From Myxocyprinus asiaticus (Eukaryota > Chordata > Actinopteri > Cypriniformes > Catostomidae), in assembly GCF_019703515.2 (NCBI RefSeq), contig NC_059368.1, forward strand, positions 33,568,735 through 33,632,734: DNA of 64,000 nt, read 5' to 3'. Position numbers and translations under genes: made by a program. Positions 32,229-41,722 of the stretch are shown piece by piece. Numbering within the stretch: the first letter of the stretch is position 1; each line of letters begins with the position of its first letter. Under the pieces are notes generated by a model, which was not told the DNA's origin, did not search any database, and saw only the letters and a list, made by a program, of their open reading frames with translations.

Positions 32229-33642
32229 ATATGATATGATATGACTGTAGTTTTCGGGCCCTATTTCAAGAGTGCTAGAGCCAAGTGCAGCACAATGCTT
32301 TAAGTCATAAGTGCAAAGTCAGTGTGCATTGCCATGAAGTTTTGGTATTTTCATGCAAACATGCGCTAAGTCAAGGTGCAAGTGGGTTTGGTGAAATCAG
32401 CCGTGCAAAGCGCAAATGGGCTGGGACAATTTTAATTCTGAGGTTCTTATCCGGTTATTCTACCATCTGCTTCATAATATATAGTCCATTTCCTCAAGCA
32501 CCAGGGATATAAACAAAAACAGCACATTCATAATTTGGTAGTGTAATTTGTATACACAGCCCATTTACACTACCAAATTATGAATGTGTTGTTTTTGTGC
32601 TGCGTCCTTGATAAATGCCAGGCATATTTCTATGACAGTGACACACTCCTTTTATATGCATAGAAAATGTGATTCTTGGATGCACATTTTGGATGTATGC
32701 TCTGTTAAATTATAGGGAATGTAAGTATTATTAATATTTTTGTATCTACTGACACACTAATCATGGCTAGTATTAACAGTGATTGTTTACTTCTACCGGT
32801 CAATTTTGATTTTGAACAATTAAATTCATTTATTGAAACACAAAAACATTAAACCAAATATATTTCTAAATTCAGATTAAACTTCAAAAGAAACAAACAT
32901 TTAATCAAAATAACTAATTGGTCAAAAAAGCATAACAAATTTTACCCTCTCCAACTTCTTCCACCGGCCCCTTGTGCAGTGGCTTAAAATCACTCTAGGA
33001 CAACAGGTGGAAAAATACCAATACAAAGTATATCATGAATACAATTGTAAATATAAACATGATAATAATTGAAAAATAAGACATGACCTTAAAACGGCTA
33101 TGACAGTGATTGTCAGGGACATAATTTAATGTTCCACTATATTTTCAGAGTTTGGGCATTAACTTTATTACCACCTGCTGGTGGAATCTCCAAACTGCAA
33201 ATGTAGGAACTGAATTTGGACTTTACGCTGAAATAAGACGTGGTATTGAAACGTCTTAACACAATGACCTATTTCTCAGGAAAATAGCAAATTGTGCATT
33301 GCGCCACTTTATTAACATATAACACACACATTTTGTGTGTATACACCCACAGTAGTGCAAACACTCCCACCCACGCCCATTTGCACTGGCACGATAATTG
33401 GATAAGACGTTTTGCACGGTCGTAGTGCATAGCACTGCGCTTTGCGCACTCACGGAAATAAAGCTTGTCATCTCATATGAGTGCTTATGATTTTATACAT
33501 ATGTATATTTATACACATACTCAGAGATGACGACAGTACAATATGCTAGGTCTCCGGCACATTGATGGTAACCACAATTTGATAAGGTATTCACTAGCAC
33601 AGTAAAAAAAAAAAAAAATCAGATAGGTGGGTTAAAATTTAG
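32229..33642. other. Repeat-rich spacer with GGGCCCTATTT-type MITE and hairpin
   Basis: 'GGGCCCTATTTCAAGAGTG' at about 32256 starts a sequence resembling common fish MITEs with GTGCAAAGTGCGC-type ends. 'CGTAGTGCATAGCACTGCGCTTTGCGCA' near 33420-33449 may be the opposite end. A strong hairpin lies at 32513-32598. No gene. Confidence 0.45.
32513..32598. other. Near-perfect 34-bp inverted repeat (hairpin)
   Basis: Left arm 32513-32546 and right arm 32565-32598, with an 18-base loop. The inner 24 bp (32523-32546 and 32565-32588) match without error, and the outer 10 bp hold one mismatch. The arms contain CATTCATAATTTGGTAGTGT. It could form a cruciform or an RNA hairpin. Confidence 0.88.
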
Positions 33643-34206
33643 ATGTTTTGTGACTTGCACATTTCAAACAGAAAAAAAGATTGTCAAAAGCACACAGTAG
33701 AATTGTTTTATACTCATTCTTTGTGCAATGTGCAAGTATCAAAGCCTACAATCTTTTATTTCAAAAGGTGGAGGGTTGTGGTGCATGATGGAGTGCATGG
33801 TTTTAGCCGGCTGATTGTATACCTTGTCGCTGCAATAAACAACCATGCCACCACAGTGCTTAAAAGCTTCATGAGGGCCGTGCAAAAGTATTGGCTACTG
33901 TTAACTGACAAGTCCTATACAAATTCTGGATCGACTGATGTGTTTAAAGAAGGTAAAGATAAGCACAGTGCTACTTTATGATGAATGTTGTTTAATGAAA
34001 AATGCCGGAAAATTATTTTAAGGTTGATGAAGAATATGGCTTTGATTGGTAAGGTCCTCAAGACCACTGTCCAGAAGCAGTTGTTGTCACAAACATTGAA
34101 CTTCCTCATCAGCTTTCAGAAGATGATATTTCCAGGCTGTCTGGTCCTGCTGTCCCACTGACTGAAGCTGCACTTACTTATGTGAAAACTGAAAATTCTG
34201 ACTAAA
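33643..34206 (+). pseudogene. DDE (rve) integrase-like protein, core and C-terminal remnants
   Basis: The frame at 33643-33981 contains WRVVVHDGVHGFSRLIVYL (about 33769-33825), then NNHATTVLKSFMRAVQKYWL. This matches the start of the rve catalytic core of fish integrase-like genes, where a G-x-D-GFSR motif bears the first Asp. Here that Asp is His. A later piece, EEYGFDW near 34027-34050, and VVVTNIELPHQLSEDDISRL (about 34082-34140) then PLTEAALTYVKTENSD resemble the C-terminal tail. The second Asp and Glu region is absent. Likely a remnant of the same family as 23.7-24.5 kb. Confidence 0.6.
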
Positions 34207-34900
34207 AATATGTTCCATTATTAGGCAAAACTTAAGTTTCACACTCAAGTAGTTTGCATATATACCTCCAGTTTTACTATATTTTGCCTGAAGTATTGTC
34301 ATTTTCGACACTATTTAAGTGTTGTGCATACCCAAAACTAAATTATGCCCCTTCGTATAGTTTTACACTATACACATTTATAATATGGTAATATTAGATA
34401 TAAAAACAAAGTGGGGAAACAGCTGAATTGTATATTCATTGAGTTGTGACTGTTTTGGGTCCATACACATTTTTTTCCCATCCAGGAAATGTGTTTACAT
34501 GACTATAAATTGCCTTTAAGAGACTGGCTACACATTTGAACAATAAACCCATCCTGTTTATTGATTGAAAGCTTCAAAGTCAGCTGAAATCAGCTACATT
34601 ACTTAAACAGTCACACTGGCTCATCAGATATAACAATGACACAGTAATAATGTCTCATCAAATTGAAACAAAATTTCATAACAAACAAAACAAACGTTGA
34701 TGCTTAGAAAGTTTGGATTTTATTGTTGAAGTCAGTTACATTACTTAAACATCCTGACAGTCACACTGAATCATCATGAATAGAACAACAACACAGTTAC
34801 TTACGTGCCATCCAATGGCAACAAATTTCATAACACACTTCAACTTTAAAATTCAAACTTTCCTCCAAAAAGGGAGATAACAGGCGTTAACCTTTGTCTC
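34207..34900. other. Spacer with a tandem duplication
   Basis: No gene. 'CAGCTACATTACTTAAACAGTCACACTGGCTCATCA' at about 34588-34625 recurs as 'CAGTTACATTACTTAAACATCCTGACAGTCACACTGAATCATCA' at about 34732-34775. 'ACAAAATTTCATAACA' (about 34669) is followed by 'ACAAATTTCATAACACA' (about 34820). A unit of about 145 bp is therefore duplicated in tandem. Confidence 0.6.
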
Positions 34901-34901
34901 C

Positions 34902-35016
<115 letters not shown>

Positions 35017-35145
35017 ATTTATTTTTTTATTTATTTTTTTCAAAAATGTAACCATTAAGCCATTAACAAATGTGTAAAATGTACAATACATTTTTTTTTG
35101 GGAAATTTTGTGAAACTGGTTTTAACCTGGTATGCTTAAACTCAA

Positions 35146-35340
35146 CTACAGGAGACCAAAACCTGTATCTGTTGTCCAAATAACAGCCATGAGGTCTCTC
35201 TCAAACCCGAAATACACTTTGTAATGAGAGGGAAGTTTCAGAGTTTGAAAACATGTAGCTGCAGTAGGAAGGCTGATGTCCACAACTTTGTCTCTCCGTG
35301 CATTTGGCACAACCTCCCAGCTAACCTAAAACTTCATCAG
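35146..35340 (-). pseudogene. HECT E3 ubiquitin ligase C-lobe fragment
   Basis: The minus strand reads VSWEVVPNARRDKVVDISLP then TAATCFQTLKLPSHY, LMAVIWTTDTGFGLL and a stop at 35146-35148. The TCF block with following LxLP, a hydrophobic helix and a GFG ending is the end of the HECT C-lobe, where the Cys forms the ubiquitin thioester. An in-frame stop lies just upstream (about 35326-35328), and no earlier HECT part is seen adjacent. It lies on the same strand and downstream of the inverted integrase-like exon at 37.1-36.7 kb, so it may have been part of one composite element. A pseudogenised host HECT gene is an alternative. Confidence 0.65.
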
Positions 35341-36744
35341 GTTACAAAGAATGTTTGAGGAACCTGGATAAAATATGAACTGAATGGAAGGAAATGTGAA
35401 ACCCCCAATTAATTGTAAGCATGTTAAAAGATGTAGCAGTTTTTGTTTTTCTGAAAAACTGCAGAACTCAGTTTGATATTGTTTTAATTCAGCACACAAT
35501 AATGTAAGGCTCGAGTCCGAGTCAAGTCCGAGTCTTTAAAAGAATGTTCTGGGTTCAATACAAGTTAAGCTCAATCGACAGCATTTATGGCATAATGTTG
35601 ATAACCACAAAAATGTATATTGTCTCGTCCCTTCTTTTCTTAAAAAAAAAAAAAAAAAAGCAAAAATCAAGGTTACAGTGAAGCACTTACAATGGAAGTG
35701 AATGGGGACAATGAAAGTGAATGTGGACAATTTTTGGAAGGTTTAAACAGAAATGTGAAGCATATAAATTTATAATAGCACTTGCATTAATTCATCTGTT
35801 AAAACGCGTGTATTATTTGAACTGTAAAGTTGCTTAAAGTGGCTATAGGTGGCACTTCAGCACAGAAACATAATATATACAACACATTACAGTTTAAATC
35901 GTCTTTCATCGCCTTGCTGGACAGTGAAAGACACATTTCAATCAGGTCCTGATTTCAATCTCTCACCCTTGGTGCAAAACAAGCTGAATTCCATTATCTT
36001 AGCAATGCTGATGAAAGTGTTTAGGAAATGTTTTCAAAGTTCACTCTGCTTGCTCTGTAATGCATTAATATCAAACGGTGATTAAAACCGACTGGCACTA
36101 CCTGTGCATTCAACGGTTTGAACTGCATGCATTTAGAGATAATCAGAGCTGTCCCATGTGGAATATGTGCTGTGATCTGTATTACTCTTAGTGTTGGACC
36201 TAATATGACAAAATGTATCTAAGGATGTATAAACATTCACAACAGACACAAGGTACCAGCTATCTCAGTCCTTGCTAGCAAGGTAACAATATCTTGGATA
36301 TGCAATTATCAAACCTTTTTGGAGCATTTTTACTTTGTAATCAGAGATAATTTACAAGACCTAATATGCGTCTGTTTCTTTTCACCCAGTCCAGCATTTA
36401 GTATGCAATCTTCTTCTGCCTATCTGGTAACTCATCATCAGAGGTGCTGTTCAGGCAGGAATATATCCTGCCAGGGTTAGGTCTCTCATAGGAGGCAAAA
36501 AGTCTCCTCACCTTGACTATCAACAAATAAAAAAAAAAAATAATAAAAAAACACAAACATTTTGCACATCTTAAGCTTACATGTAATTTAACAGTTACTA
36601 TGTGTAAGTACGTTTACATGCACTCACAAAGCTGGTTATTTTAAAGCTGCTCAAGGCATGAAAGCAGCATTCACATTATCGTCGTTCAAATCCCAGGCGC
36701 CAGGGCATTATTATAAAATTAACATCTAAAAAACTGTTTCACAA
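35341..36744. other. Spacer with dispersed repeat and an unassigned coding-like piece
   Basis: At 35535-35860 'AAGAATGTTCTGGGTTCAATACAAGTTAAGCTCAATCGACAG' and 'AATGGAAGTGAATGGGG' mark a common fish dispersed repeat, with an 18-base A run at 35641. At 36388-36525 the minus strand has an open stretch LFASYERPNPGRIYSCLNS followed by SDDELPDRQKKIAY and a stop. I do not recognise it; it may belong with the HECT or integrase remnants. Nothing else is supported. Confidence 0.4.
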
Positions 36745-37497
36745 CATGACTATAAATTATATATCCTTTACTTTAAGAAATGTTTTGCCACGTATCTTAA
36801 TTTTATCTTTTGCTTTTATAAGAATTTCTGGCATAAACTCTCTCAGAATGACATTTTGAATTTTGACAATCCTACCATCTACAGGATTTTATGCCATGGG
36901 TTCAGTCAGTACAGAGCTGACGGAAACGGAGGGCCTCGAATCCCAGCTCTCCAGTTGGTCAGACATCTTCGCCGGCTTAAACGTTAGTGTGATAATGGCA
37001 TGAAACCAAGGAGCTCTAGCATGAAACATCGAGCAATCAACGAGCATTGACCAATGACAGCTGCACTGACCAATGGCACCGCCCCATCCCGTCTCAGTGG
37101 GAAATAGATAAAAGGGCAATAGATAATAGAAAAAGCAATATGCAAACTAAAAATACAATTATCAATCACTCCGTAATCACATATTAATGATAAAACAATC
37201 AATTTAATCATTATTTCTATATTTTAAATTGTTAAATTGAATATTGCATTTTTAATTTATGTATCTGTGGTTTTATTATTATTATTATTTTTTTTTATTT
37301 CTTTTTTGATAATCAAATTGTTGATTCTTTTTATCTATTTATCCATATGTATATAATTAATTGCTCAGTTGATTTATTGATTTTTCAATTTTTATATTGA
37401 TTTATCAAATTATGTTTATAATTGATTGCTCAATTGATTTACCAATTTCTCAATTGATTGATTTATCAATTGGTTATTGCGTGTCACATATGGGCCC
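36745..37497 (-). mobile_element. Inverted copy of the integrase-like transposon 5' part
   Basis: Reads on the minus strand from GGGCCCATATGTGACACGC (37497) through AATCAATTGAGAAATT repeats and the promoter-like GATAAAAGGGCAATAGATAATAG block to the coding start. It matches 23709-24515 in order. 'GGCATGAAACCAAGGAGCTCTAG' (36995-37018) mirrors 'CTAGAGCTCCTTGGTTTCATGCC' (24211-24233). Confidence 0.75.
36747..36992 (-). pseudogene. N-terminal exon of integrase-like protein, minus-strand copy
   Basis: Reads MSDQLESWDSRPSVSVSSVL on the minus strand from about 36969, then a region matching 'CATGG..TAAAATCCTGTAGAT.GTAGG' of the 24.3 kb copy. About ten residues after the start Met are missing here compared with that copy (the ALSRLIIEAA block). 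A decayed LIKAKDKIKIRG segment (about 36780-36815) stands where the other copy has LKAKEIANIYVL. Frames are broken after about 36889. Confidence 0.5.
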
Positions 37498-37697
37498 CCA
37501 TAACAAAATATCTTGCATGTAAGATAATCATATGTGGAGGTGGGAGGCATGGTCGAGCAACAGTTTGTGAATGGAGAGCGAGACCGGGAGATGAGAGTGG
37601 TAAGGAGTTACACATGTGGGCAATTTTCTGTGTTGTAGTGAGAGGCGACAGGGAGATAAAGAGGAGCAGAGAGCCATAGAGGAGAGAGGAGTGACAT

Positions 37698-38275
37698 GTG
37701 CCCTGTGCGAATTACTGGGGATTAAATCGATTAGGACCAGTGAGTATTATCCTCAGACAGACGGCCTGGTCAATAAATAAAACCCTTAAGAACATGATTC
37801 ATAAGTTTGTTCACGATGATGCTCGGAGTTGCTTGAGCCCCTATTATTTGCCGTTCGAGTGGTCCCGCAAGCCTCTATGGGATCTGAATTACAGTATGGA
37901 CGTTGGCCATGTGGTGTGTTGGACGTTATAAAGGAAAATTGAGAAGAGGGACTTTCACAGACTAAAAATGAAATTCAGTAAATTCTTGACATGAGAGCAA
38001 AACTCCATACACTAGGGCAATTATCACAGGAGCATTTGCTACAGGCTCAAGAATGGCAGTTCCGACTGTATAATAGGGGTACTTGGTTGCAGGAGTTCAC
38101 ACCGGGAGATAAATAAGTACTTATTGCTACCCACATCAAGCTCCAAATTTCTCACCAAGTGGCAAGGGCCATTTGTGGTCACATGGCGAGTTGGGGAAGT
38201 CAACTATGAGGTCAAACAAACAGATAGAGTTGGAGCATGGCAGGTGTACTACCTCAATCTCCTAAAATATTAGAG
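37698..38275 (+). pseudogene. gmr1-like integrase, C-terminal part
   Basis: Pieces in order: QTAWSINKTLKNMIHKFVHD (about 37758-37817), where the family has QTDGLVERxNxTLK with the catalytic Glu; here the Glu position is lost. FEWSRKPLWDLN follows, then HTLGQLSQEHLLQAQEWQFR and LYNRGTWLQEFTPGD (about 38005-38115). At about 38210-38275 a linker (YLNLLKY, VIPEREALGQEVN) leads straight into the RT with no LTR between them. The first two catalytic Asp residues are deleted. Frames shift at least three times. Confidence 0.75.
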
Positions 38276-38336
38276 AGCTTTGGCATTGGTGATTCCGGAG
38301 AGGGAGGCGCTTGGACAGGAGGTGAATTTAAAATCC

Positions 38337-39360
38337 CAAAATCAAGTCACCCCGGTCCCTTGTGGAGAATCTGTGTGGATTTCCGAAAACTCAATGCGGT
38401 GTCTAAATTTTACGCATATCCGATGCCTCGTATTGACGAACTGAACCGTTCAGGTGTGGCTTGCTTTTATTCGACTCTGGATTTGACAAAGGGATATTGG
38501 CAGATCCCCTTGACTCCCATGTCCTGTGAAAAACAGCATTTTACACTCCATTTGGGTTACTCCAATTTGTGACCCTTCCGTTTGGTTTGTTTGGGGCCCC
38601 AGCTATGTTTCAGCAGCTCATGGACAGAATCTTACGCCCACACGCTGCATATGCCGCTGGATGACATCATCATTTACAGTAATGATTGGCAGCAGCACAT
38701 GCAGCACCTGAGGTCTGTCCTGAGACCACTGTGGCGGGCGGGGCTCACAGCAAACCTGAAAAAGTGTGCAATTGGGTGGATGGAAGTATGGGATCTGGGC
38801 TTCCACATGGGACATGGGCAGGTGCGTCCCCAAATTGATATGACCGCAGTGATTGTGACTTGCCCAAGACCCAAGCCCAAAAAGGAGGTGAGACAGTTCC
38901 TGGGGCTGGCTGGCTATTACCGTAGGTTCAGTGAAAGCTGCACTTTGTGGCAGACTGCTTCTACACTCTCCTGATTTCTATCTCCCTTTTGTTTTACAGA
39001 CTGATGCGTCAGACAGGGGGTTGGGAGCCGTATTTTCCCAGGTGGTCGAGGAGGAGGAGCATCCGGTGCTGTACATCAGACAGAAACTCTTAGTGAGAGA
39101 GTCGAGGTACAGCACCATTGAGAAGGAGTGTCTGGCCATCAAGTGGGCAGTCCTTACCCTTCAATATTACCTCCTGGGTACGGGCTTTTACCCTCTGTTC
39201 GGACCATGCCCCACTCCAGTGGCTCCATCGCATGAAGAATACCAATGCATGGATCACCCGTTGGTATCTGGCCCTTCAGTCATTTAAGATCGAGGTGGTC
39301 CACAGACCGGGAGTGCAGATGGCTGTCGCGAACTTCATCTCGAAATTGAGGGGGAAGTAG
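38337..39360 (+). pseudogene. gmr1-like reverse transcriptase and RNase H
   Basis: RT: ICVDFRKLNAVSKFYAYPMP, FYSTLDLTKGYWQIPLTPMS (first Asp), then after a shift the palm block, read as LDDIIIYSNDWQQHMQHL (about 38654-38710). NLKKCAIGWMEVWDLGFHMG and KKEVRQFLGLAGYYRRF follow. RNase H: FVLQTDASDRGLGAVFSQVV (catalytic Asp, about 38988-39047), STIEKECLAIKWAVL (Glu) and a final VHRPGVQMAVANFISKL with a stop at 39358-39360. The catalytic Asp pair of RT is kept, but the chain is split into three frames and part of the connection domain (about 38935) is deleted. Confidence 0.88.
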
Positions 39361-39790
39361 CGGGCGGGATGGACAGCTCTCTGGCCTGAGTTGGCGATGG
39401 GGGTAAGAACCTGTCATATCATCATATTCCTGTTATAAATATCATAAGAAAATGTGTCCTTATTTCAAATAAGACAACTTTGATATAATTATTGTGAACT
39501 GAAATGGGTCACGGCACGCTCCTCACGAGTTGCTCATGTTTCCTGGTCTGCGCAGCACTACAGTCATGCCTGTTAACAGATATGCACAGCACCAAGATAA
39601 TTTATCCATGTTTTGTCTCAACTAATTATTATTCATTTTTTGTTAGACACAAAGATGCACGTTTGAAGAAACACACAATTATATTATGAAGAACAGACAA
39701 AAGAAAAGCCATTGATGCGCATGTCTGATTCGTTGCATGATCAGAGGTTTACTGGCGCCTTGGGGCTCACTCGCAGCAGAACTCAGTCAT
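39361..39790. other. Element 3' UTR and spacer
   Basis: Opens with CGGGCGGGATGGACAGCTC, the GC-rich 3' untranslated stretch of the gmr1-like element. From about 39412 it becomes AT-rich with no gene. No 3' LTR follows. Confidence 0.5.
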
Positions 39791-39925
39791 TGGTAAATGG
39801 TTCACAGGTGTTCACTTTACATTAAGGCACAATGTTATAGCTTATTAATGTTAGTCATTAGAAATGGTTCACAGGTGTCCACTTTACATTTAGGTACACT
39901 TTCACAGCTTATTAATGTTGATAAG

Positions 39926-40329
39926 TGTAACATGTTCTGTAGTGTCTGTGTCTTTGTACTCATGTTGAAGTTTCATTGTTTATTTCCTGTTCCTGTTTCA
40001 TTGTCATGTCATCTCCTGTCCCCTCATGTGATCCTTTCTTATTCCTTGTGTCTTGTTCTCATTGGTTTATGTTCATGAGTCTTGTTATTCTGTTATCAGT
40101 TCTGTTATGTCATTGGTTCATGTGTTTATTGTCTTGTATCTTGTTATTAGTCCAATCTTGTGATTGGTTGCCTTGTTTTGATTTCTGGTTTTGATTTTAC
40201 TTTGTAATTCACATTTGTTTGGATTCACATATTTTAAATAAAACTGCACTTGGGTTCTGCATATCATCATTGTCTTCGTCTGTTCCTGTCGTCTTGCTCC
40301 TTGCTCCTGGTTGCCTGCTACACATTACA
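39926..40329 (+). repeat. 5' LTR, internally deleted
   Basis: Matches the 3' LTR closely, but about 110 bp are missing between TTGGTTGCCTTGTTT and TGATTTCTGG. The missing part holds the TATTTAAGCCC box. AAATAAAACTGCACTTGGG gives the polyadenylation signal. Confidence 0.88.
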
Positions 40330-40349
40330 GAATACATGTCCTACTATGA

Positions 40350-40491
40350 ACCCAGCAGTTCAACTTATGTGTCTCCACCAAGGAAAGCATTCTATTGAAG
40401 AATTTGTGTTGGAGTTCTGTGGACTCTGCCACCGGGTGGGTTTTGAAGAGATCTTCCTCAAGTTGTTCTTCCATGCAGGACTGAACGAGCC
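40350..40491 (+). pseudogene. Retrotransposon gag fragment
   Basis: The frame reads MNPAVQLMCLHQGKHSIEEF, then CGLCHRVGFEEIFLKLFFHA and GLNEPVEL. This is the 'FCxLC...F.E..LK..F..GLNEP' region of fish LTR-element gag. The ATG at 40347-40349 lies just after the LTR. The frame is broken at residue 48 by the nested TRIM at 40492. The sequence resumes at 41682, after the duplicated GAGCC. Confidence 0.75.
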
Positions 40492-40728
40492 TGTAGAGCT
40501 GAGGAGGGCGGGGCCGGGCTGGAATGAGACACACCCGGTCCCCAATCAGCCTGATGGGGCGCGCGAGGGATAAAGGCGGCCAGGGACAACAGTTCGAGAG
40601 AGAGAGAGAATTGCAGGCAGCTGTACTGTGTGTTTTTGGTTGTGTGTTTTGTTTAAATTGTTTATTAAATTATTATTTAAGTTGTCAAGCCGGTTCTCGC
40701 CTCCTCCTTTCCACTAAACCCCCTTACA
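40492..40728 (+). repeat. TRIM 5' LTR
   Basis: 237 bp, TG...CA. It has GGGATAAAGGCGG as a TATA-like box (40567-40579), GAGAGAGAGAGA at 40598-40609, and TTTATTAAATTATT (40661-40674) as a possible polyadenylation region. Confidence 0.93.
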
Positions 40729-40729
40729 C

Positions 40730-40746
40730 TGGTGCCGAAACCCGGG
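40730..40746 (+). promoter_or_regulatory. Primer-binding site for tRNA-Phe
   Basis: TGGTGCCGAAACCCGGG, one base after the 5' LTR. It is the exact complement of the last 17 nt of vertebrate cytosolic tRNA-Phe (CCCGGGTTTCGGCA plus CCA), from memory of that tRNA. It would prime minus-strand DNA synthesis. Confidence 0.85.
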
Positions 40747-40864
40747 AAGGAGGAGGGATTCCCGTCGCAGAGTCCTCAACACTGCCATCCACCCAGTGGA
40801 GCGCCGCTGCCGTCCGACGGGGGACGGAGTAGCCCGACCACCCGGATGCGGGGAACGGCCGCCG

Positions 40865-41100
40865 TCTGTGAGGCGAGTGGGGACGGGACTCCCCAACCGC
40901 CTGGAGCGAGGGAGCCACTGCCGGGGGCGGAGGAGTGCCCTGCCGTCCCCCGGGAACGTGGAGGGGTCGAGAGAAGACCGCCGTCCATGGGGGGGGAGGA
41001 GGGAAGTGACTCCCCGACCGCCTGGAGTGATAGGGCCGCTGCCAGGGGCAGAGGAGTGTCCCCACAGGATGCCGGGAACGCGGAGGGGCGTTCTGTCTGC
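40865..41100 (+). repeat. Two GC-rich tandem units inside the TRIM
   Basis: Units near 40873 and 40995 share 'GTGACTCCCCRACCGCCTGGAG', 'GGGCAGAGGAGTG' and 'GGGAACGNGGAGGGG' blocks. Unit length is about 125 bp. Open frames on both strands here (for example 40724-41482 minus, 252 codons) result from GC richness, not selection that I can see. Confidence 0.65.
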
Positions 41101-41439
41101 TGGGGGTCGGAGGTCTGACTCCGGTCCGCCCGGGGAGGAGTGGCTGCAGTCCACCTGAGAGGGTGGAGTAGTGATCGAGGACCACATGACGGCGCATCAG
41201 AGAACCGGTGAGTTTCTTTTTTTTCTCCCTCTCCTCCCTCTCTCTCTCTGTTGCTCCGTGTTGGCCTTTCCCTCGCCATTTTGTTTTGTTGTTTTTCCCC
41301 TCCTGTCTCCTCCCAGGTCTAGGAAGGCAGGGATGACCCGCCGGCAGTCGGGGCGTAAGGCACGCCGCCCCCGGAGAGGAAGGGTGGGGGATGTACGTCA
41401 TGCCGGGGGCTCCCCGGCCTGAGGCAACGCCGGGAGGAG

Positions 41440-41676
41440 TGTAGAGCCGAGGAGGGCGGGGCCGGACTGGAATGAGACACACCCGGTCCCCAATCAGCCT
41501 GATGGGGCACGCGAGGGATAAAGGCGGCCGGGGACGACAGTTCGAGAGAGAGAGAGAATTGCAGGCAGCTGTACTGTGTGTTTTTGGTTGTGTGTTTTGT
41601 TTAAATTGTTTATTAAATTATTATTTAAGTTGTCGAGCCGGTTTTCGCCTCCTCCTTTCCACTAAACCCCCTTACA
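41440..41676 (+). repeat. TRIM 3' LTR
   Basis: 237 bp, 230 identical positions to the 5' LTR. All seven differences are transitions. Confidence 0.93.
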
Positions 41677-41722
41677 GAGCCCATCTATTCCCACATTCCA
41701 CGGGCCAGCACCCACTCCTGCC

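Larger units (their letters stand above)
37538..39400 (+). mobile_element. gmr1-like Ty3/Gypsy element fragment (integrase upstream of RT)
   Basis: From left to right: an LTR remnant (37538-37690, with GGTCGAGCAA and GTGGTAAGGAGTTACAC), the C-terminal part of integrase (37698-38270), then reverse transcriptase (38340-38930) and RNase H (38960-39360). This integrase-RT-RNase H order is that of gmr1-like elements, which are Gypsy by sequence but have the Ty1/copia order. The LTR piece resembles the start of the minus-strand LTR at 49394. Gag, protease and most of integrase are deleted. Confidence 0.75.
40492..41676 (+). mobile_element. TRIM-like mini LTR retrotransposon, structurally complete
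   Basis: Two 237-bp LTRs (40492-40728 and 41440-41676), each TGTAGAGC...CTTACA, differ at seven sites. A tRNA-Phe primer-binding site follows the first, and a purine-rich tract (CGGGAGGAG) precedes the second. A perfect 5-bp target duplication GAGCC lies at 40487-40491 and 41677-41681. Total 1185 bp. The 711-bp interior is GC-rich and encodes no RT or gag. It inserted into the gag of the outer LTR element. Confidence 0.93.

Noticed and set aside
33643..33981. 112-codon frame as a possible host gene
   Set aside because: Only the middle 45 residues match an integrase-like core, the catalytic Asp is lost, and the flanks read as random. Treated as an element remnant.
40724..41482. 252-codon minus-strand open frame inside the TRIM, with overlapping long frames on both strands
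   Set aside because: The region is GC-rich and stop-poor in several frames at once. No recognisable domain, and it overlaps LTR and PBS.
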